This document shows, piece by piece, positions 21,298 to 31,965 of a DNA stretch of 64,000 nucleotides. A model generated the notes under the pieces. It made no database searches and was not told the DNA's origin. It was given only the letters and a program-made list of their open reading frames with translations. A program made the translations under genes and the position numbers. Origin of the DNA: Pusillimonas noertemannii (GTDB lineage: Bacteria > Pseudomonadota > Gammaproteobacteria > Burkholderiales > Burkholderiaceae_B); the NCBI RefSeq assembly GCF_003096595.1, contig NZ_QEKO01000001.1, forward strand, positions 868,001 through 932,000, in the 5' to 3' direction. Every line of letters begins with the position of its first letter. The stretch's first letter is position 1.

Positions 21298-21310
21298 GCA
21301 CTATAATGCA
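21297..21310. promoter_or_regulatory. Candidate BoxR operator between boxR and the leftward operon
   Basis: The pair AGCA-N6-TGCA (21297-21300 and 21307-21310) has the same 10-bp period as the perfect pairs upstream of boxC. It overlaps a TATAAT hexamer (21302-21307) facing boxR and touches the TTGACA of the leftward promoter. BzdR/BoxR-type regulators are known to use TGCA repeats; assignment to this site is inference. Confidence 0.5.
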
Positions 21311-21339
21311 TATCTACGGCTTTCTTAGGGTTTTTCTGG

Positions 21340-22278
21340 GTGAAGAATAAAGCACTAGAAGATAAGGTCGCTACCACGGCGGCCAATACGGAGACAGTGC
21401 GCGATGCCTATCTGGTCGCGTTGGGCGAACGCGTGCGCCGGCTGCGCGCCAGGCGCGGCATGACGCGCAAAGAGCTCGCCCGGGCCGCGGCGGTATCGGA
21501 AAGGCATCTGGCCAATCTCGAGCGCGGCGTAGGCAATGTGTCGATACTGGTGCTGCAAAGCATTGCCGGCGCCTTCAACTGCCCGCTGGCCGAGCTGGTC
21601 GGCGACGTCACCACCTCTACGCCCGAATGGCTGCTTATCCGCGAACTGCTCGAGGGCCGTGGCGAGCCAGAGCTGCAGCTGGCGCGCCAGACGCTGTCCG
21701 AGCTTTTTGCCGGCCAGCCCGAAAGTGCGCCCCGCAACCGCCTGCGCCAGATTGCCCTCATAGGGCTGCGCGGCGCGGGCAAATCCACGCTGGGGCGCAT
21801 GCTGGCGGCCGACATCGGCTATCCTTTCATTGAGCTAAGCAGCGAGATCGAGCGCGTGGCGGGCTGCGGCATACTTGAAATCCACAGCCTGTACGGCGCC
21901 ACCGCCTATCGGCGCTACGAGCGCCGCGCCCTTGAAGAAGCACTGCAACTGTATCCCGACATGGTGCTGGCCACCCCGGGTGGCCTGGTGTCCGAACCTT
22001 CCACCATGAATCTCATGCTGGCCCACTGCTACAGCGTGTGGGTCAAGGCCACGCCCGAAGACCATATGGCACGGGTCATGGCGCAAGGCGATTTCCGTCC
22101 CATGGCCGGCAACAACGAAGCCATGGCCGATCTCAAACGTATTCTTGCCAGCCGCGAGGCTTTTTACTCCAAGGCCGACTTCATCTGCTCGACCAGCAAC
22201 CATTCGCTTTCCGACTCGTTCAACGTGCTGCGCACGCACATTCGGGAGGCGGCCGGCCTGCCCCTGCAGGCCGCCTGA
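21340..22278 (+). CDS. boxR: BoxR/BzdR-type transcriptional regulator (HTH plus shikimate kinase-like domain)
   Basis: The 312-residue protein has an N-terminal XRE-type helix-turn-helix (about residues 25-85, with RKELARAAAVSERHLANLE) and a C-terminal shikimate-kinase-like domain with P-loop GLRGAGKST (142-150). This fusion is diagnostic of BzdR/BoxR regulators, repressors released by benzoyl-CoA. The start codon is GTG. It is divergent from the leftward box operon and directly upstream of boxC, with TGCA operator candidates on both sides, suggesting control of both operons and of itself. Confidence 0.94.
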   Translation: MKNKALEDKVATTAANTETVRDAYLVALGERVRRLRARRGMTRKELARAAAVSERHLANLERGVGNVSILVLQSIAGAFNCPLAELVGDVTTSTPEWLLIRELLEGRGEPELQLARQTLSELFAGQPESAPRNRLRQIALIGLRGAGKSTLGRMLAADIGYPFIELSSEIERVAGCGILEIHSLYGATAYRRYERRALEEALQLYPDMVLATPGGLVSEPSTMNLMLAHCYSVWVKATPEDHMARVMAQGDFRPMAGNNEAMADLKRILASREAFYSKADFICSTSNHSLSDSFNVLRTHIREAAGLPLQAA

Positions 22279-22286
22279 AGTCACTA

Positions 22287-22359
22287 TGCATTTTCTTGCA
22301 TGTTTTGATTGACGCGTAGTCTGACTTGCATTATTATGCATCCACGTTTGAAAGATGCA
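22287..22359. promoter_or_regulatory. Cluster of TGCA boxes (BoxR operator candidate) upstream of boxC
   Basis: Five TGCA sites lie in 73 bp: 22287, 22297, 22327, 22337 and 22356 (first bases). They form two TGCA-N6-TGCA pairs exactly 40 bp apart, plus one extra half-site. The 10-bp and 40-bp periods place all four paired sites on the same helical face, as expected for cooperative binding of a dimeric repressor such as BoxR. Confidence 0.7.
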
Positions 22360-22395
22360 TTATTGTTCGGGCTTCGAAAATATTAGGAGATATCG

Positions 22396-24078
22396 ATGAA
22401 TCAAGTCGCCACCCCCGCGGTCGAGCAAGCCGCTGCCAACCGCGTCGACTTCCGTACCGACCCCAGCCAGTACAAGCACTGGAAACTGGCCTTCGATGGC
22501 CAGGTCGCCACCCTGACCATGGACGTTTCCGAGGAAGGCGGCCTGCGCCCCGGCTACAAGCTCAAGCTGAACTCCTACGACCTGGGTGTCGACATCGAAC
22601 TGCACGACGCGCTGCAGCGCATCCGCTTCGAACATCCCGAAGTGCGCACGGTGGTGGTCACCAGCGGCAAAGACCGCATCTTCTGCTCGGGCGCCAACAT
22701 TTTCATGCTGGGCCTTTCCACTCACGCCTGGAAGGTCAACTTCTGCAAGTTCACCAACGAAACCCGCAACGGCATCGAAGATTCCAGCCGCCACAGCGGC
22801 CTGAAGTTCGTGGCGGCCCTGAACGGCGCATGTGCCGGCGGCGGTTACGAGCTGGCCCTGGCGTGTGATGAAATCCTGCTGGTCGACGACCGCTCGTCGT
22901 CGGTCTCGCTGCCCGAAGTGCCCCTGCTGGGCGTGCTGCCCGGCACCGGCGGTCTTACCCGTGTCACCGACAAGCGCAAAGTGCGCCACGACCGCGCCGA
23001 CATCTTCTGCACCCTGGTCGAGGGCGTGCGCGGCGAGCGTGCCAAGCAATGGCGCCTGGTCGACGACGTCATCAAGCCCGCCCAGTTCGCCGAGGGTGTG
23101 CAAAAGCGCGCCCAGGAACTGGCGTCCGGCAGCGACCGTCCCGCCGACGGCAAGGGTGTTGAACTGACTCCGCTGCAGCGCACCGATTCCGAAGACGGCC
23201 TGGCTTACAAATACGTCGAAGTCCAGATCGACCGCCAGAAACGCATCGCCAACCTGGTGGTGCGCGGACCCGAGTCCGTGCCCGCCGACATCGACGCCAT
23301 CGTGGCCGAGGGCGTTTCGTGGTGGCCCCTGCAAATGGCCCGCGAACTCGACGACGCCATCCTGCAGCTGCGCACCAACGAACTCGATGTGGGCACCTGG
23401 GTGTTCCGCACGCAGGGCGACATCGCCAAGGTGCTCGAAGCCGACGCCACGCTTGAAAAATTCGCCGACCACTGGTTCGTGCGCGAAACCCGCGGCATGC
23501 TGCGCCGCACGCTGGCCCGCCTCGACGTCACTTCGCGTTCGCTGTTCGCCCTGATCGAGCCCGGCTCCTGCTTTGCAGGCACCTTGCTCGAGCTGGCCCT
23601 GGCTTGCGACCGCAGCTACATGCTCGACGACCCCGATGCCGACCAGGCCACCGAGATCGCCGTCAGCCCGCTCAACCTGGGGCCCTATCCCATGGTCAGC
23701 GCCCAGACCCGCATCCAGCGCCGTTTCTACGAAGAAGAGCCCGCCATCAGTGCTGTCGCGGCCACCGTCGGCAAGCGCATCAGCCCGGCCGAAGCCGAAG
23801 AGCTCGGCCTGGTCACCTATGCGCTCGACAGCCTCGACTGGGACGATGAAATCCGCCTGGCCCTCGAAGAGCGCAGCGCGCTGTCGCCCGATTCGCTTAC
23901 CGGCCTCGAAGCCAACTTGCGTTTCGGCGTGGCCGAAACCATGGAAACCCGCATTTTCGGCCGCCTGAGCGCATGGCAGAACTGGATCTTCTACCGCCCC
24001 AACGCCTCTGGCGAAAAGGGGGCGCTCAAGCTGTACGGCAAGGGCGAGAAGGCCAACTTCGACTGGAACCGCGTTTAA
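22396..24078 (+). CDS. boxC: Benzoyl-CoA-dihydrodiol lyase (2,3-epoxybenzoyl-CoA dihydrolase) BoxC
   Basis: The 560-residue protein has tandem crotonase-like segments; the first contains SGKDRIFCSGANIFMLGLST and LNGACAGGGYELALACDEI. BoxC hydrolytically opens 2,3-epoxybenzoyl-CoA, giving 3,4-dehydroadipyl-CoA semialdehyde and formate. The length matches the family. AGGAGA precedes the ATG. It heads the run boxC-boxB-boxA with 35 bp to boxB. Confidence 0.97.
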   Translation: MNQVATPAVEQAAANRVDFRTDPSQYKHWKLAFDGQVATLTMDVSEEGGLRPGYKLKLNSYDLGVDIELHDALQRIRFEHPEVRTVVVTSGKDRIFCSGANIFMLGLSTHAWKVNFCKFTNETRNGIEDSSRHSGLKFVAALNGACAGGGYELALACDEILLVDDRSSSVSLPEVPLLGVLPGTGGLTRVTDKRKVRHDRADIFCTLVEGVRGERAKQWRLVDDVIKPAQFAEGVQKRAQELASGSDRPADGKGVELTPLQRTDSEDGLAYKYVEVQIDRQKRIANLVVRGPESVPADIDAIVAEGVSWWPLQMARELDDAILQLRTNELDVGTWVFRTQGDIAKVLEADATLEKFADHWFVRETRGMLRRTLARLDVTSRSLFALIEPGSCFAGTLLELALACDRSYMLDDPDADQATEIAVSPLNLGPYPMVSAQTRIQRRFYEEEPAISAVAATVGKRISPAEAEELGLVTYALDSLDWDDEIRLALEERSALSPDSLTGLEANLRFGVAETMETRIFGRLSAWQNWIFYRPNASGEKGALKLYGKGEKANFDWNRV

Positions 24079-24113
24079 ACGCAAGATAATCAGATCCATT
24101 AAGGAGCATAGAC

Positions 24114-25541
<1,428 letters not shown>

Positions 25542-25660
25542 CCCAGCATTGCCCTGTTGAATCAGGGCGTCCGCCGGCCCACGCCTTGCGCGGCGGCCGG
25601 CGGGCAATCCATTGGTCGGGCCTGCCTGAAGTGGCGACTCTGGCGATACGGAGACCTAGA

Positions 25661-26932
25661 ATGACAGTCGAAACCCCCAATCGCGTAATCAAACAACATC
25701 TTATCGATCCAGAGATCTGCATCCGTTGCAACACGTGTGAAGAAACCTGCCCGATCGATGCCATTACCCACGACTCCAACAACTACGTCGTGGACGTCGA
25801 CATCTGCAACAGCTGCATGGCTTGCGTGCCGCCCTGTCCAACTGGCGCCATCGACAACTGGCTTCGCGTGGTGGCGACCGACGCCTATTCGCTTGAAGAC
25901 CAGTTCAGCTGGTCAGAGCTGCCCACCGAGCAAGAGCTTCCGGCCGACGCCGTGGAAGCCCCCGCCGGCGAAGCCGCCGAGGCGCCCCAAGGCGTTGCCG
26001 CAGCCGAAGACGATGTGAACGCCGAACTTGAAGGCCTGCCGTCCACAGCGGCCGGGGCCAGCATTCCGCCCTGGTCGGCCGCGCACCCGTACATCAACCT
26101 GTACACGCACAAGAACGTGGCTACCGCCACCGTCGCCGGCAACTATCGCCTTACCGACGAAGATACCGACAACGCCATCCACCACATCGTGCTCGACTTC
26201 GGCGAGCTGCCGTTCCCGGTGCTGGAGGGCCAGTCGATCGCCATCTTCCCGCCGGGTACCGATGAGCAGGGCCGCGCGTATCATGCACGCCAGTACTCCA
26301 TCGCCAGCCCGCGCGACGGCGAGCGTCCCAACTACAACAACCTGTCGCTGACGGTAAAGCGGGTTACCTCCGACTACGACGGCAAGCCGGTGCGCGGTGT
26401 CTGCTCGAACTATCTGTGCGACCTGCAAAAGGGCGACAAGGTCAAGGTAATAGGCCCGTTCGGCAATACTTTCCTGATGCCCAACCTGGCGCATTCGAAC
26501 CTGATCATGATCTGCACCGGCACGGGCTCCGCGCCGATGCGCGCCATGACCGAACGCTGCCGCCGCCTTACCAAGAACAAGGCCTTTAATGGTAAGCTTA
26601 TGCTCTTTTTTGGCGCACGTACCGAGCGCGAGCTGCCTTACTTCGGCCCGCTCATGAACCTGCCCAAAGATTTTATCGACATCAATTTGGCGTTGTCTCG
26701 AGCATCGGACAAACCCAAGCGCTACGTGCAGGACCTGATCCGCGAAAGGGCAGCCGAAGTCCTCGATCTGCTGGACGATGCGAACACATGCATCTACGTT
26801 TGCGGCCTCAAGGGGATGGAAACCGGCGTGATCGAAGCCCTGAAGGACGCCGTCGAGGGCGCGGGGCGCAACTGGCCCGAAGTCCATGCACAGCTTAAGT
26901 CGCAAGGGAGACTGCATTTCGAGACTTACTGA
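25661..26932 (+). CDS. boxA: Benzoyl-CoA 2,3-epoxidase reductase subunit BoxA
   Basis: The 423-residue iron-sulfur flavoprotein has two 4Fe-4S motifs at the N-terminus (Cys20/23/26/30 and Cys49/52/55/59), an Ala/Glu-rich linker (about 80-120), and a ferredoxin-NADP reductase module with [12 protein letters not shown] (flavin binding) and [13 protein letters not shown] (NADPH binding). It passes electrons from NADPH to BoxB. The ATG at 25661 fits the family; the open frame extends 25 codons upstream without support. Confidence 0.96.
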   Translation: MTVETPNRVIKQHLIDPEICIRCNTCEETCPIDAITHDSNNYVVDVDICNSCMACVPPCPTGAIDNWLRVVATDAYSLEDQFSWSELPTEQELPADAVEAPAGEAAEAPQGVAAAEDDVNAELEGLPSTAAGASIPPWSAAHPYINLYTHKNVATATVAGNYRLTDEDTDNAIHHIVLDFGELPFPVLEGQSIAIFPPGTDEQGRAYHARQYSIASPRDGERPNYNNLSLTVKRVTSDYDGKPVRGVCSNYLCDLQKGDKVKVIGPFGNTFLMPNLAHSNLIMICTGTGSAPMRAMTERCRRLTKNKAFNGKLMLFFGARTERELPYFGPLMNLPKDFIDINLALSRASDKPKRYVQDLIRERAAEVLDLLDDANTCIYVCGLKGMETGVIEALKDAVEGAGRNWPEVHAQLKSQGRLHFETY

Positions 26933-26953
26933 CCAATCTTCCGGATTGCGAAC

Positions 26954-27403
26954 ATGAAATTTAGTGAGTTTCGAAACGGCATGATCATTCACCACGAGCC
27001 CGTCGTATTGGGCCAGGAAGAAATGATCGCCTATGCAAAGCAGTACGACCCCCAGTGGTTCCATACCGACGTCGACAAGGCCGAGGCGGGCCGCTGGGGC
27101 GGCCTGATCGGCAGCGGCTGGCTCACCTGCAGCCTGGCCATGCGCATGGCAGTGCAGGCCGCCCTGCACGATTCCGAATCCTTCGGCTCGCCCGGTGTTG
27201 AACGCATCCGCTGGATGCTGCCGGTGCGGCCCGGCGACGCCCTTCGGCTTGAAATCACGGTCGATTCGGTGCGGGTCTCGTCCTCGCGCGAAGACCTGGG
27301 CATCGTCCGCTGGACCTGGCGCATGTACAACCAGCGCGACGAGCAGGTGCTCGAGGTCGAGGCCACGAGCTTGTTCGATCTGGCACAGGGGCAGGCTTCC
27401 TGA
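26954..27403 (+). CDS. MaoC-type enoyl-CoA hydratase-like protein
   Basis: The 149-residue single hot-dog protein has the MaoC hydratase-2 motif around YDPQWFHTDVDKAEAGRWGG, with Asp and His in catalytic positions, followed by LIGSGWLTC. Such enzymes add water to 2-enoyl-CoA. It is 21 bp after boxA and ends the operon at a terminator, so it may hydrate a dehydroadipyl-CoA intermediate after the BoxD step; that role is inference from position. Confidence 0.85.
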   Translation: MKFSEFRNGMIIHHEPVVLGQEEMIAYAKQYDPQWFHTDVDKAEAGRWGGLIGSGWLTCSLAMRMAVQAALHDSESFGSPGVERIRWMLPVRPGDALRLEITVDSVRVSSSREDLGIVRWTWRMYNQRDEQVLEVEATSLFDLAQGQAS

Positions 27404-27434
27404 TCCTGACCGCAGAGTCATGTTGATCTTCTTG

Positions 27435-27458
27435 AAAAAGCGCTTTGGCGCTTTTTTT
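27435..27458 (+). terminator. Rho-independent terminator of the boxCBA-maoC operon
   Basis: The stem AAAAAGCG/CGCTTTTT with a short loop is followed by T residues, 32 bp past the stop of the MaoC gene. Confidence 0.8.
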
Positions 27459-27669
27459 GTCCATGTCGCGTTCCATCGCATTCTGCATGCTGCTGATCGG
27501 CATCGTGCACAATAGCGCCGGCTGCGATGGCAGCCGGATCGTGGCCGAAGACGCGACCGGGCGGGTCATGGATGCCCTGCACGATTCTTTCTTCACTGTC
27601 CGGCGTTGCTGATGCAGGGCTCCCGTAGCGGGGGCTGCCTCGCCTAAGGGTGGAGGCCCGGCGGCCGCG

Positions 27670-28617
27670 CTATTTATCGCATGAGGGGTTTGCGGGCAAG
27701 CCCGCGGGCGGCATCACATGAAGATTCAAGTGCATGAACTTCGCCTCGATCATCTTCAGGAAGAGGCGCGCCGCCTTGGTCAGGGCCCGGCTGCTGGGAT
27801 ACAGCGCATATAGCTGGACAGGCGGCGGTTGCCAGCCCTCGAGCACTCTTACGAGCCTGCCCGATTCCAGGTCGGCGCGGCAAGCGGGCAGCGGCAGCGC
27901 TGCGACGCCCAGGCCCGACAGCGCCGCATGACGCAGGGTGGCCAGTTGGCTGGACGATAGCCGAGGCTTGAACGGGATGCGGCGGATCTGCCCGCCGCGT
28001 TTCAGCTTCCAGCTCCAGCGGGCCGTCTTGTTTCCCAGGCCAAGGCAGGGAAGCCGGGCCAGTTCGTCGGGCGTGGCGGGCATGCGGCCCGCCTTGAAGA
28101 GCGAGGGGCTGGCGACCAGCAGGTAGGGCACCTCGACGAGTTTTCTGGCGACGATGTCGGTGTCGGGCAACACATCAAAAGTGGGGTAGATGATGAGGTC
28201 GGCCGTAACGTGCCTGGGGTCGAGCGTTTCGGTGCTGGTGTCGATGTGCAGCACCACCTCGGGCGACTGGGCGGCGAACTGCGATGCCAGTTGATCGAGT
28301 ACCTCTTCGCCCAGCATGGGTGGGCAAACGATATGCAGGAAGCCGCTGGGCGCGTTGCGCGCGCGGTCGGCCAGCAGGAACAATTGTTCGGTTTCCTGGA
28401 TGATGCGCTCGCATTGCGCCAGACAGTCGGCCCCGAAGTTCGTTAGCACGAAGCGCCGCCCCGTTCTGTGGAACAAGGGGCCGCCCAGGCGTTCTTCCAA
28501 CGCCCGGACGCGTCGCGCAAGCGTTGATTTGGCGATGTTCAGCTTGCGGCCCGCGGCCGAGAAACTGCCGTGTTCATTCACCAGCCTGAAGAGATGGATG
28601 TCGTCCAGATTCTGCAT
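27670..28617 (-). CDS. LysR family transcriptional regulator
   Basis: The 315-residue protein has the LysR winged helix (MQNLDDIHLFRLVNEHGSFS, then AAGRKLNIAKSTLARRVRALE) and a periplasmic-binding-like effector domain. It is divergent from the truncated esterase/MFS locus at 28731, whose intact ancestor it probably regulated. The effector is unknown. The last residues are a Pro/Leu-rich tail ending at TAG. Confidence 0.92.
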   Translation of the reverse strand: MQNLDDIHLFRLVNEHGSFSAAGRKLNIAKSTLARRVRALEERLGGPLFHRTGRRFVLTNFGADCLAQCERIIQETEQLFLLADRARNAPSGFLHIVCPPMLGEEVLDQLASQFAAQSPEVVLHIDTSTETLDPRHVTADLIIYPTFDVLPDTDIVARKLVEVPYLLVASPSLFKAGRMPATPDELARLPCLGLGNKTARWSWKLKRGGQIRRIPFKPRLSSSQLATLRHAALSGLGVAALPLPACRADLESGRLVRVLEGWQPPPVQLYALYPSSRALTKAARLFLKMIEAKFMHLNLHVMPPAGLPANPSCDK

Positions 28618-28730
28618 TTTCCAGCCTGAAAATAAAACGTTGGCGTTTCAATATTAGAGCAGATCAGGCCCCGGGGTGGGGCTAAGATTTTTTCAGTCAT
28701 CGAAGAATCAGAATTTGGCACGGAGGCAGG

Positions 28731-29140
28731 ATGGAGACCAGAGTTATCGATACGCCTTGCGGACCGCTGGAAGGCGCCGTGGCGGATGGGGTTGCACACT
28801 ACGGGGCGGTGCCTTACGCCAGGCCCCCGGTGGGCGACCTGCGCTTTGCCCTGCCTCGGCCTGTCGAGCCCTGGCAAGGCGTACTCGATGCCACGCATGC
28901 GGGGCCGGTTGCGCCGCAACTGCCCTCCCGGCTCGACAAGGTCATGGGTATCTATCCCGCACGGCAGGACGAAGACTGCTTGCGCCTTGAAATCTGGGCG
29001 CCCGAGGGGCCTTCGGAACCCAGGGCGGTCATGGTCTTTGTGCATGGCGGCGGTTTCATGACCGGCGGCGGAGCCTTGCCCTGCTACGATGCGGCGTTGC
29101 TGGCGCGCCGTTTCGGCGTGGTGGTGGTCAATGTCTCAAT
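28731..29140 (+). pseudogene. Carboxylesterase type B, 5' fragment
   Basis: The first about 134 residues of a type B carboxylesterase are clear: DTPCGPLEGAV, then YGAVPYARPPVGDLRFALP, EDCLRLEIWAPE and the oxyanion-hole VFVHGGGFMTGGG. After FGVVVVNV the homology ends; the expected Tyr-Arg and the catalytic serine, acid and histidine are missing. From about 29135-29147 the DNA continues as the 3' part of an MFS transporter in a different frame. The gene is therefore a deletion remnant and cannot encode an active esterase. Confidence 0.85.
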
Positions 29141-29893
29141 CGGCATGGCTGGCAGTTCATATTCTGGGTCGGCGGCATTGTGCCGCTGGTGCTGCTGGTG
29201 CCGCTGGCCTGGGCGCTTTCCATGTCGCGCAATGGCGAGCAAGCCGCTCCCGCCCCCGGCGGGCGCAAGCCCGGCGTCGTCCGGGCGCTGTTCGACGGCG
29301 GCCTGGCCCCGCACACCATTTTGCTGTGGTTGTTTGCCTTCGTCGTCTTCATCAATTCTTACGCATTGATGTTCTGGATTCCCTCGCTGCTGATGAGCTT
29401 TGGCTTCGAAGCCGGACAGACCCCATTGGGCACGGCCGCCCTGGGCGTGGGCGGGCTTGCCGGGAGCCTGTTCATGATGGTGTTCATCTCCAGAACAGGG
29501 GTCAAGCCACTGCTGGCGCTCATGACGCTGCTGGCGGCCGCATGCGTGTGGTTGATCAGCCGGGCGGATATCCAGCAGTCATGGGTGTTGCCCCTGATTG
29601 CCGGCCTTGGGGCGGGTTCCATCGCATGCTGCGTTGGCCAGAGCGTGCTGGCCGTGTCCTTCTACCCGCCCGCCCTGCGCACGGCAGGCGTGGGCTGGGC
29701 CGCAGCGCTGGGCCGCATCGGGTCTATCGTGGGGCCGGCCGTGGGCGGCGCCTTGCTTTCGCTGGGCTGGAACGCCCGCGAAATTGTGCTGACCGCCGTG
29801 ATACCCGCCGCGGTGGCGCTGGTGCTATTGCTGGGCATGGCGCTGAGCGATCGCCGTGCGCGTGGTGCGGTGAAGGAGTCGACAAGCCGGTAG
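29141..29893 (+). pseudogene. MFS transporter (aromatic acid:H+ symporter type), 3' fragment
   Basis: About 250 residues of the C-terminal half of a major facilitator transporter read through GWQFIFWVGGIVPLVLLVPL, then IPSLLMSFGFEAGQTPLGTA and RTAGVGWAAALGRIGSIVGP, with six or so hydrophobic segments. The N-terminal half is gone, replaced by the esterase fragment in another frame. A start at GTG 29180 could still translate a truncated membrane protein but there is no good ribosome site. The style resembles aromatic acid symporters (PcaK/BenK-like), which is a family-level judgement. Confidence 0.8.
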
Positions 29894-29973
29894 TGGCCGG
29901 GCCGATGGAGTAGCGTGCCGGCACATCTGGAACGCCGCATGAGAGGGCTCATCGACTAAGTTGAGGCCGTCTC

Positions 29974-31143
29974 TTACTTATCCGAAGCGAACTTCCACAC
30001 GTGCTTGTCGGTGTCGACGATTAATACTCGGCCAGGAATGTGCGCGTCCCCAGTGTCACGGAACGTGTAGGTTTGAATTCCGCTGAACGTGTCCAGCTTC
30101 ATGAACGCATCCTTGATGATCTCGCGCGCCTCTTTAGCAGGCGTATTGCCGTCAATGTGATTGCGACGCATGATATCGGCATACAGCAAGACTGCGTCAT
30201 AACTCATGGACCAGTTCGCCGAATTGGCCGGCTGGCCCATGGTGCTGTCCGCCTGTTCCAGGAAACGCTTGACGACCGACGCGTTCAACGCATTATCTCC
30301 AGTTGAGCTATCCATGGTCGTGAAGCCAATCGTGTGCCAATTCTTACCGTTGTCGCCGACGGTGTACACGAACGGCCCCGGCCAGATCAGTGAGTTGCCC
30401 AAGACCGGCACGTCTACTTTCTGTACCTTGAACTCTTTGGCGAGCATCAGGGCATTGGGACCCAAGGCAGAAACCAGGATGGCGTCGGGATTCAAGCCCT
30501 TGACCTTGATTGCCACTGGCGACAAGTCAGTGGCTCGTGTGGAAAACTCTACGATTTCCACGACTTCGATACCCGCTTCTTTAGCCAGTTGCTCGTAGGC
30601 TTCCGCGCCAGCTTTACCCGAGGCTTCACGCACATCAGCCACAATCACGACTCGCCGAATGTCGGGATAGATGCGGTGGAAATCCTTAAAGCCGTCGGCG
30701 ATGAATAAGTCGTCGGGTGGCTGCAACCGTATTGTCCAGGGGCGCACTGTGATTCCGGGCTTGCTGGCTGTTGCTGTGATGGCAGGCAAGCCCAGGCGGT
30801 TAGCCAGTGAGCTGACCGTCTCCCACTGGGTTCCGGTCATGGGTCCAACGACGCCCAATATATCTTCCCCCGCAAATTTCCGGAACAATAGAACAGCTTG
30901 TCCGGGATCCATTTGCGCGTCGGCCTCTTCTACTTCGATCAGGCTGCCATTGACACCGCCGGCCGCGTTGACGTCCTCGACCGCGAGCTTGACCATCAGG
31001 CTTTGAGCCTTGCCATAGGCGCCCAAAGGGCCGGTTGTGGCGGTGATGTATCCCAGCTTTACTGGGGGTTTGGCTTGTGCCGTTGCTGCGCCCGGCAGCG
31101 TGACTGCGGCGGCCAGTGAGAGGGCATATATAAGTTTTTTCAT
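29974..31143 (-). CDS. Periplasmic substrate-binding protein of a second branched-chain-type ABC system
   Basis: The 389-residue product has a signal peptide (MKKLIYALSLAAAVTLPGAA, cleavage near residue 22-24) and a LivK-type fold with VKLGYITATTGPLGAYGKAQ at the mature N-terminus. It is the last gene of a leftward set with livF-like and livG-like ATPase genes and a damaged permease locus. It appears intact, but without working permeases its importer cannot be complete. Confidence 0.92.
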   Translation of the reverse strand: MKKLIYALSLAAAVTLPGAATAQAKPPVKLGYITATTGPLGAYGKAQSLMVKLAVEDVNAAGGVNGSLIEVEEADAQMDPGQAVLLFRKFAGEDILGVVGPMTGTQWETVSSLANRLGLPAITATASKPGITVRPWTIRLQPPDDLFIADGFKDFHRIYPDIRRVVIVADVREASGKAGAEAYEQLAKEAGIEVVEIVEFSTRATDLSPVAIKVKGLNPDAILVSALGPNALMLAKEFKVQKVDVPVLGNSLIWPGPFVYTVGDNGKNWHTIGFTTMDSSTGDNALNASVVKRFLEQADSTMGQPANSANWSMSYDAVLLYADIMRRNHIDGNTPAKEAREIIKDAFMKLDTFSGIQTYTFRDTGDAHIPGRVLIVDTDKHVWKFASDK

Positions 31144-31221
31144 TGAACTTGTCTCCGTTATTTAGCGGCCATGACAACGCCGCCGATTTATTGGCATTAA
31201 GGTATACGGCAGCTATACTAC

Positions 31222-31965
31222 TTAGGGTGTCATTCCAACACTCGTTGCTTTTCTGTGCCCCAGATAACCAGCAACCACGGCAGGGTCTTCCGCCATGGCC
31301 GCGGCCTCTCCGGAGGCCGTAAACGCGCCATGACTCAATACATAGGCTCGGTGGGCCAGGCTTAGCGCGCTACGAACGTTCTGCTCGACCAACAGGATCG
31401 TCATACCCGAATCGCGCAGTTCGGCCAGTACCTGGAAGACCTCTTGGGCGAACAGAGGCGATAGGCCCATGGACGGCTCATCGACCAGAAGCAAAGTAGG
31501 GCGATTGATCAGCGCACGTCCGATCGCCAACATTTGTTGCTCGCCGCCCGACAGGTTCCCGGCCAGTTGCTCACGGCGTTCGGCCAGACGTGGAAAACGC
31601 TCGAACACAACCTGGATGGCGTCTTCAAACCCTGTCTGTGTCGGCCGGATCTCCCAGGCAAGCCGCAAATTTTCTTCGACTCGCATATTTTGCAAGGTGC
31701 CCCGGCCTTCGGGGATGTGAAGCATGCCTGACCTCGCCAGTGTATGCGCCGCCGCTGTCCGAATGTCGTGGCCCAGGAACCGGGCGGCACCCGAAGCAAT
31801 AGGCAAGACGCCCGACAAAGCATGCATCAGCGTGGTTTTTCCTGCCCCGTTAGCACCGACGATTGCAACCGTCTCGCCTTGCTCGACGCTTAAGCTAATA
31901 CCACGCAACGCCCGAATCGGTCCGTAAGAAACGTGAAGCTCAGTGGTTTCCAATACGATGCTCAT
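31222..31965 (-). CDS. ABC transporter ATP-binding protein, LivF-like (second system)
   Basis: The 247-residue ATPase has Walker A GANGAGKTT, signature LSGGEQQMLAIGRAL and Walker B LLLVDEPSMGL. It overlaps the upstream livG-like gene by 4 bp. It is intact, unlike the permease genes of the same set. Codon use is less GC-extreme than in the box-linked importer, consistent with acquired DNA. Confidence 0.92.
   Translation of the reverse strand: MSIVLETTELHVSYGPIRALRGISLSVEQGETVAIVGANGAGKTTLMHALSGVLPIASGAARFLGHDIRTAAAHTLARSGMLHIPEGRGTLQNMRVEENLRLAWEIRPTQTGFEDAIQVVFERFPRLAERREQLAGNLSGGEQQMLAIGRALINRPTLLLVDEPSMGLSPLFAQEVFQVLAELRDSGMTILLVEQNVRSALSLAHRAYVLSHGAFTASGEAAAMAEDPAVVAGYLGHRKATSVGMTP

Noticed and set aside
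27463-27612. 49-codon open frame with an SAGC lipobox-like segment after the box terminator
   Set aside because: It has no ribosome site, no promoter and no family features, and it lies between a terminator and a LysR stop; too weak to call.
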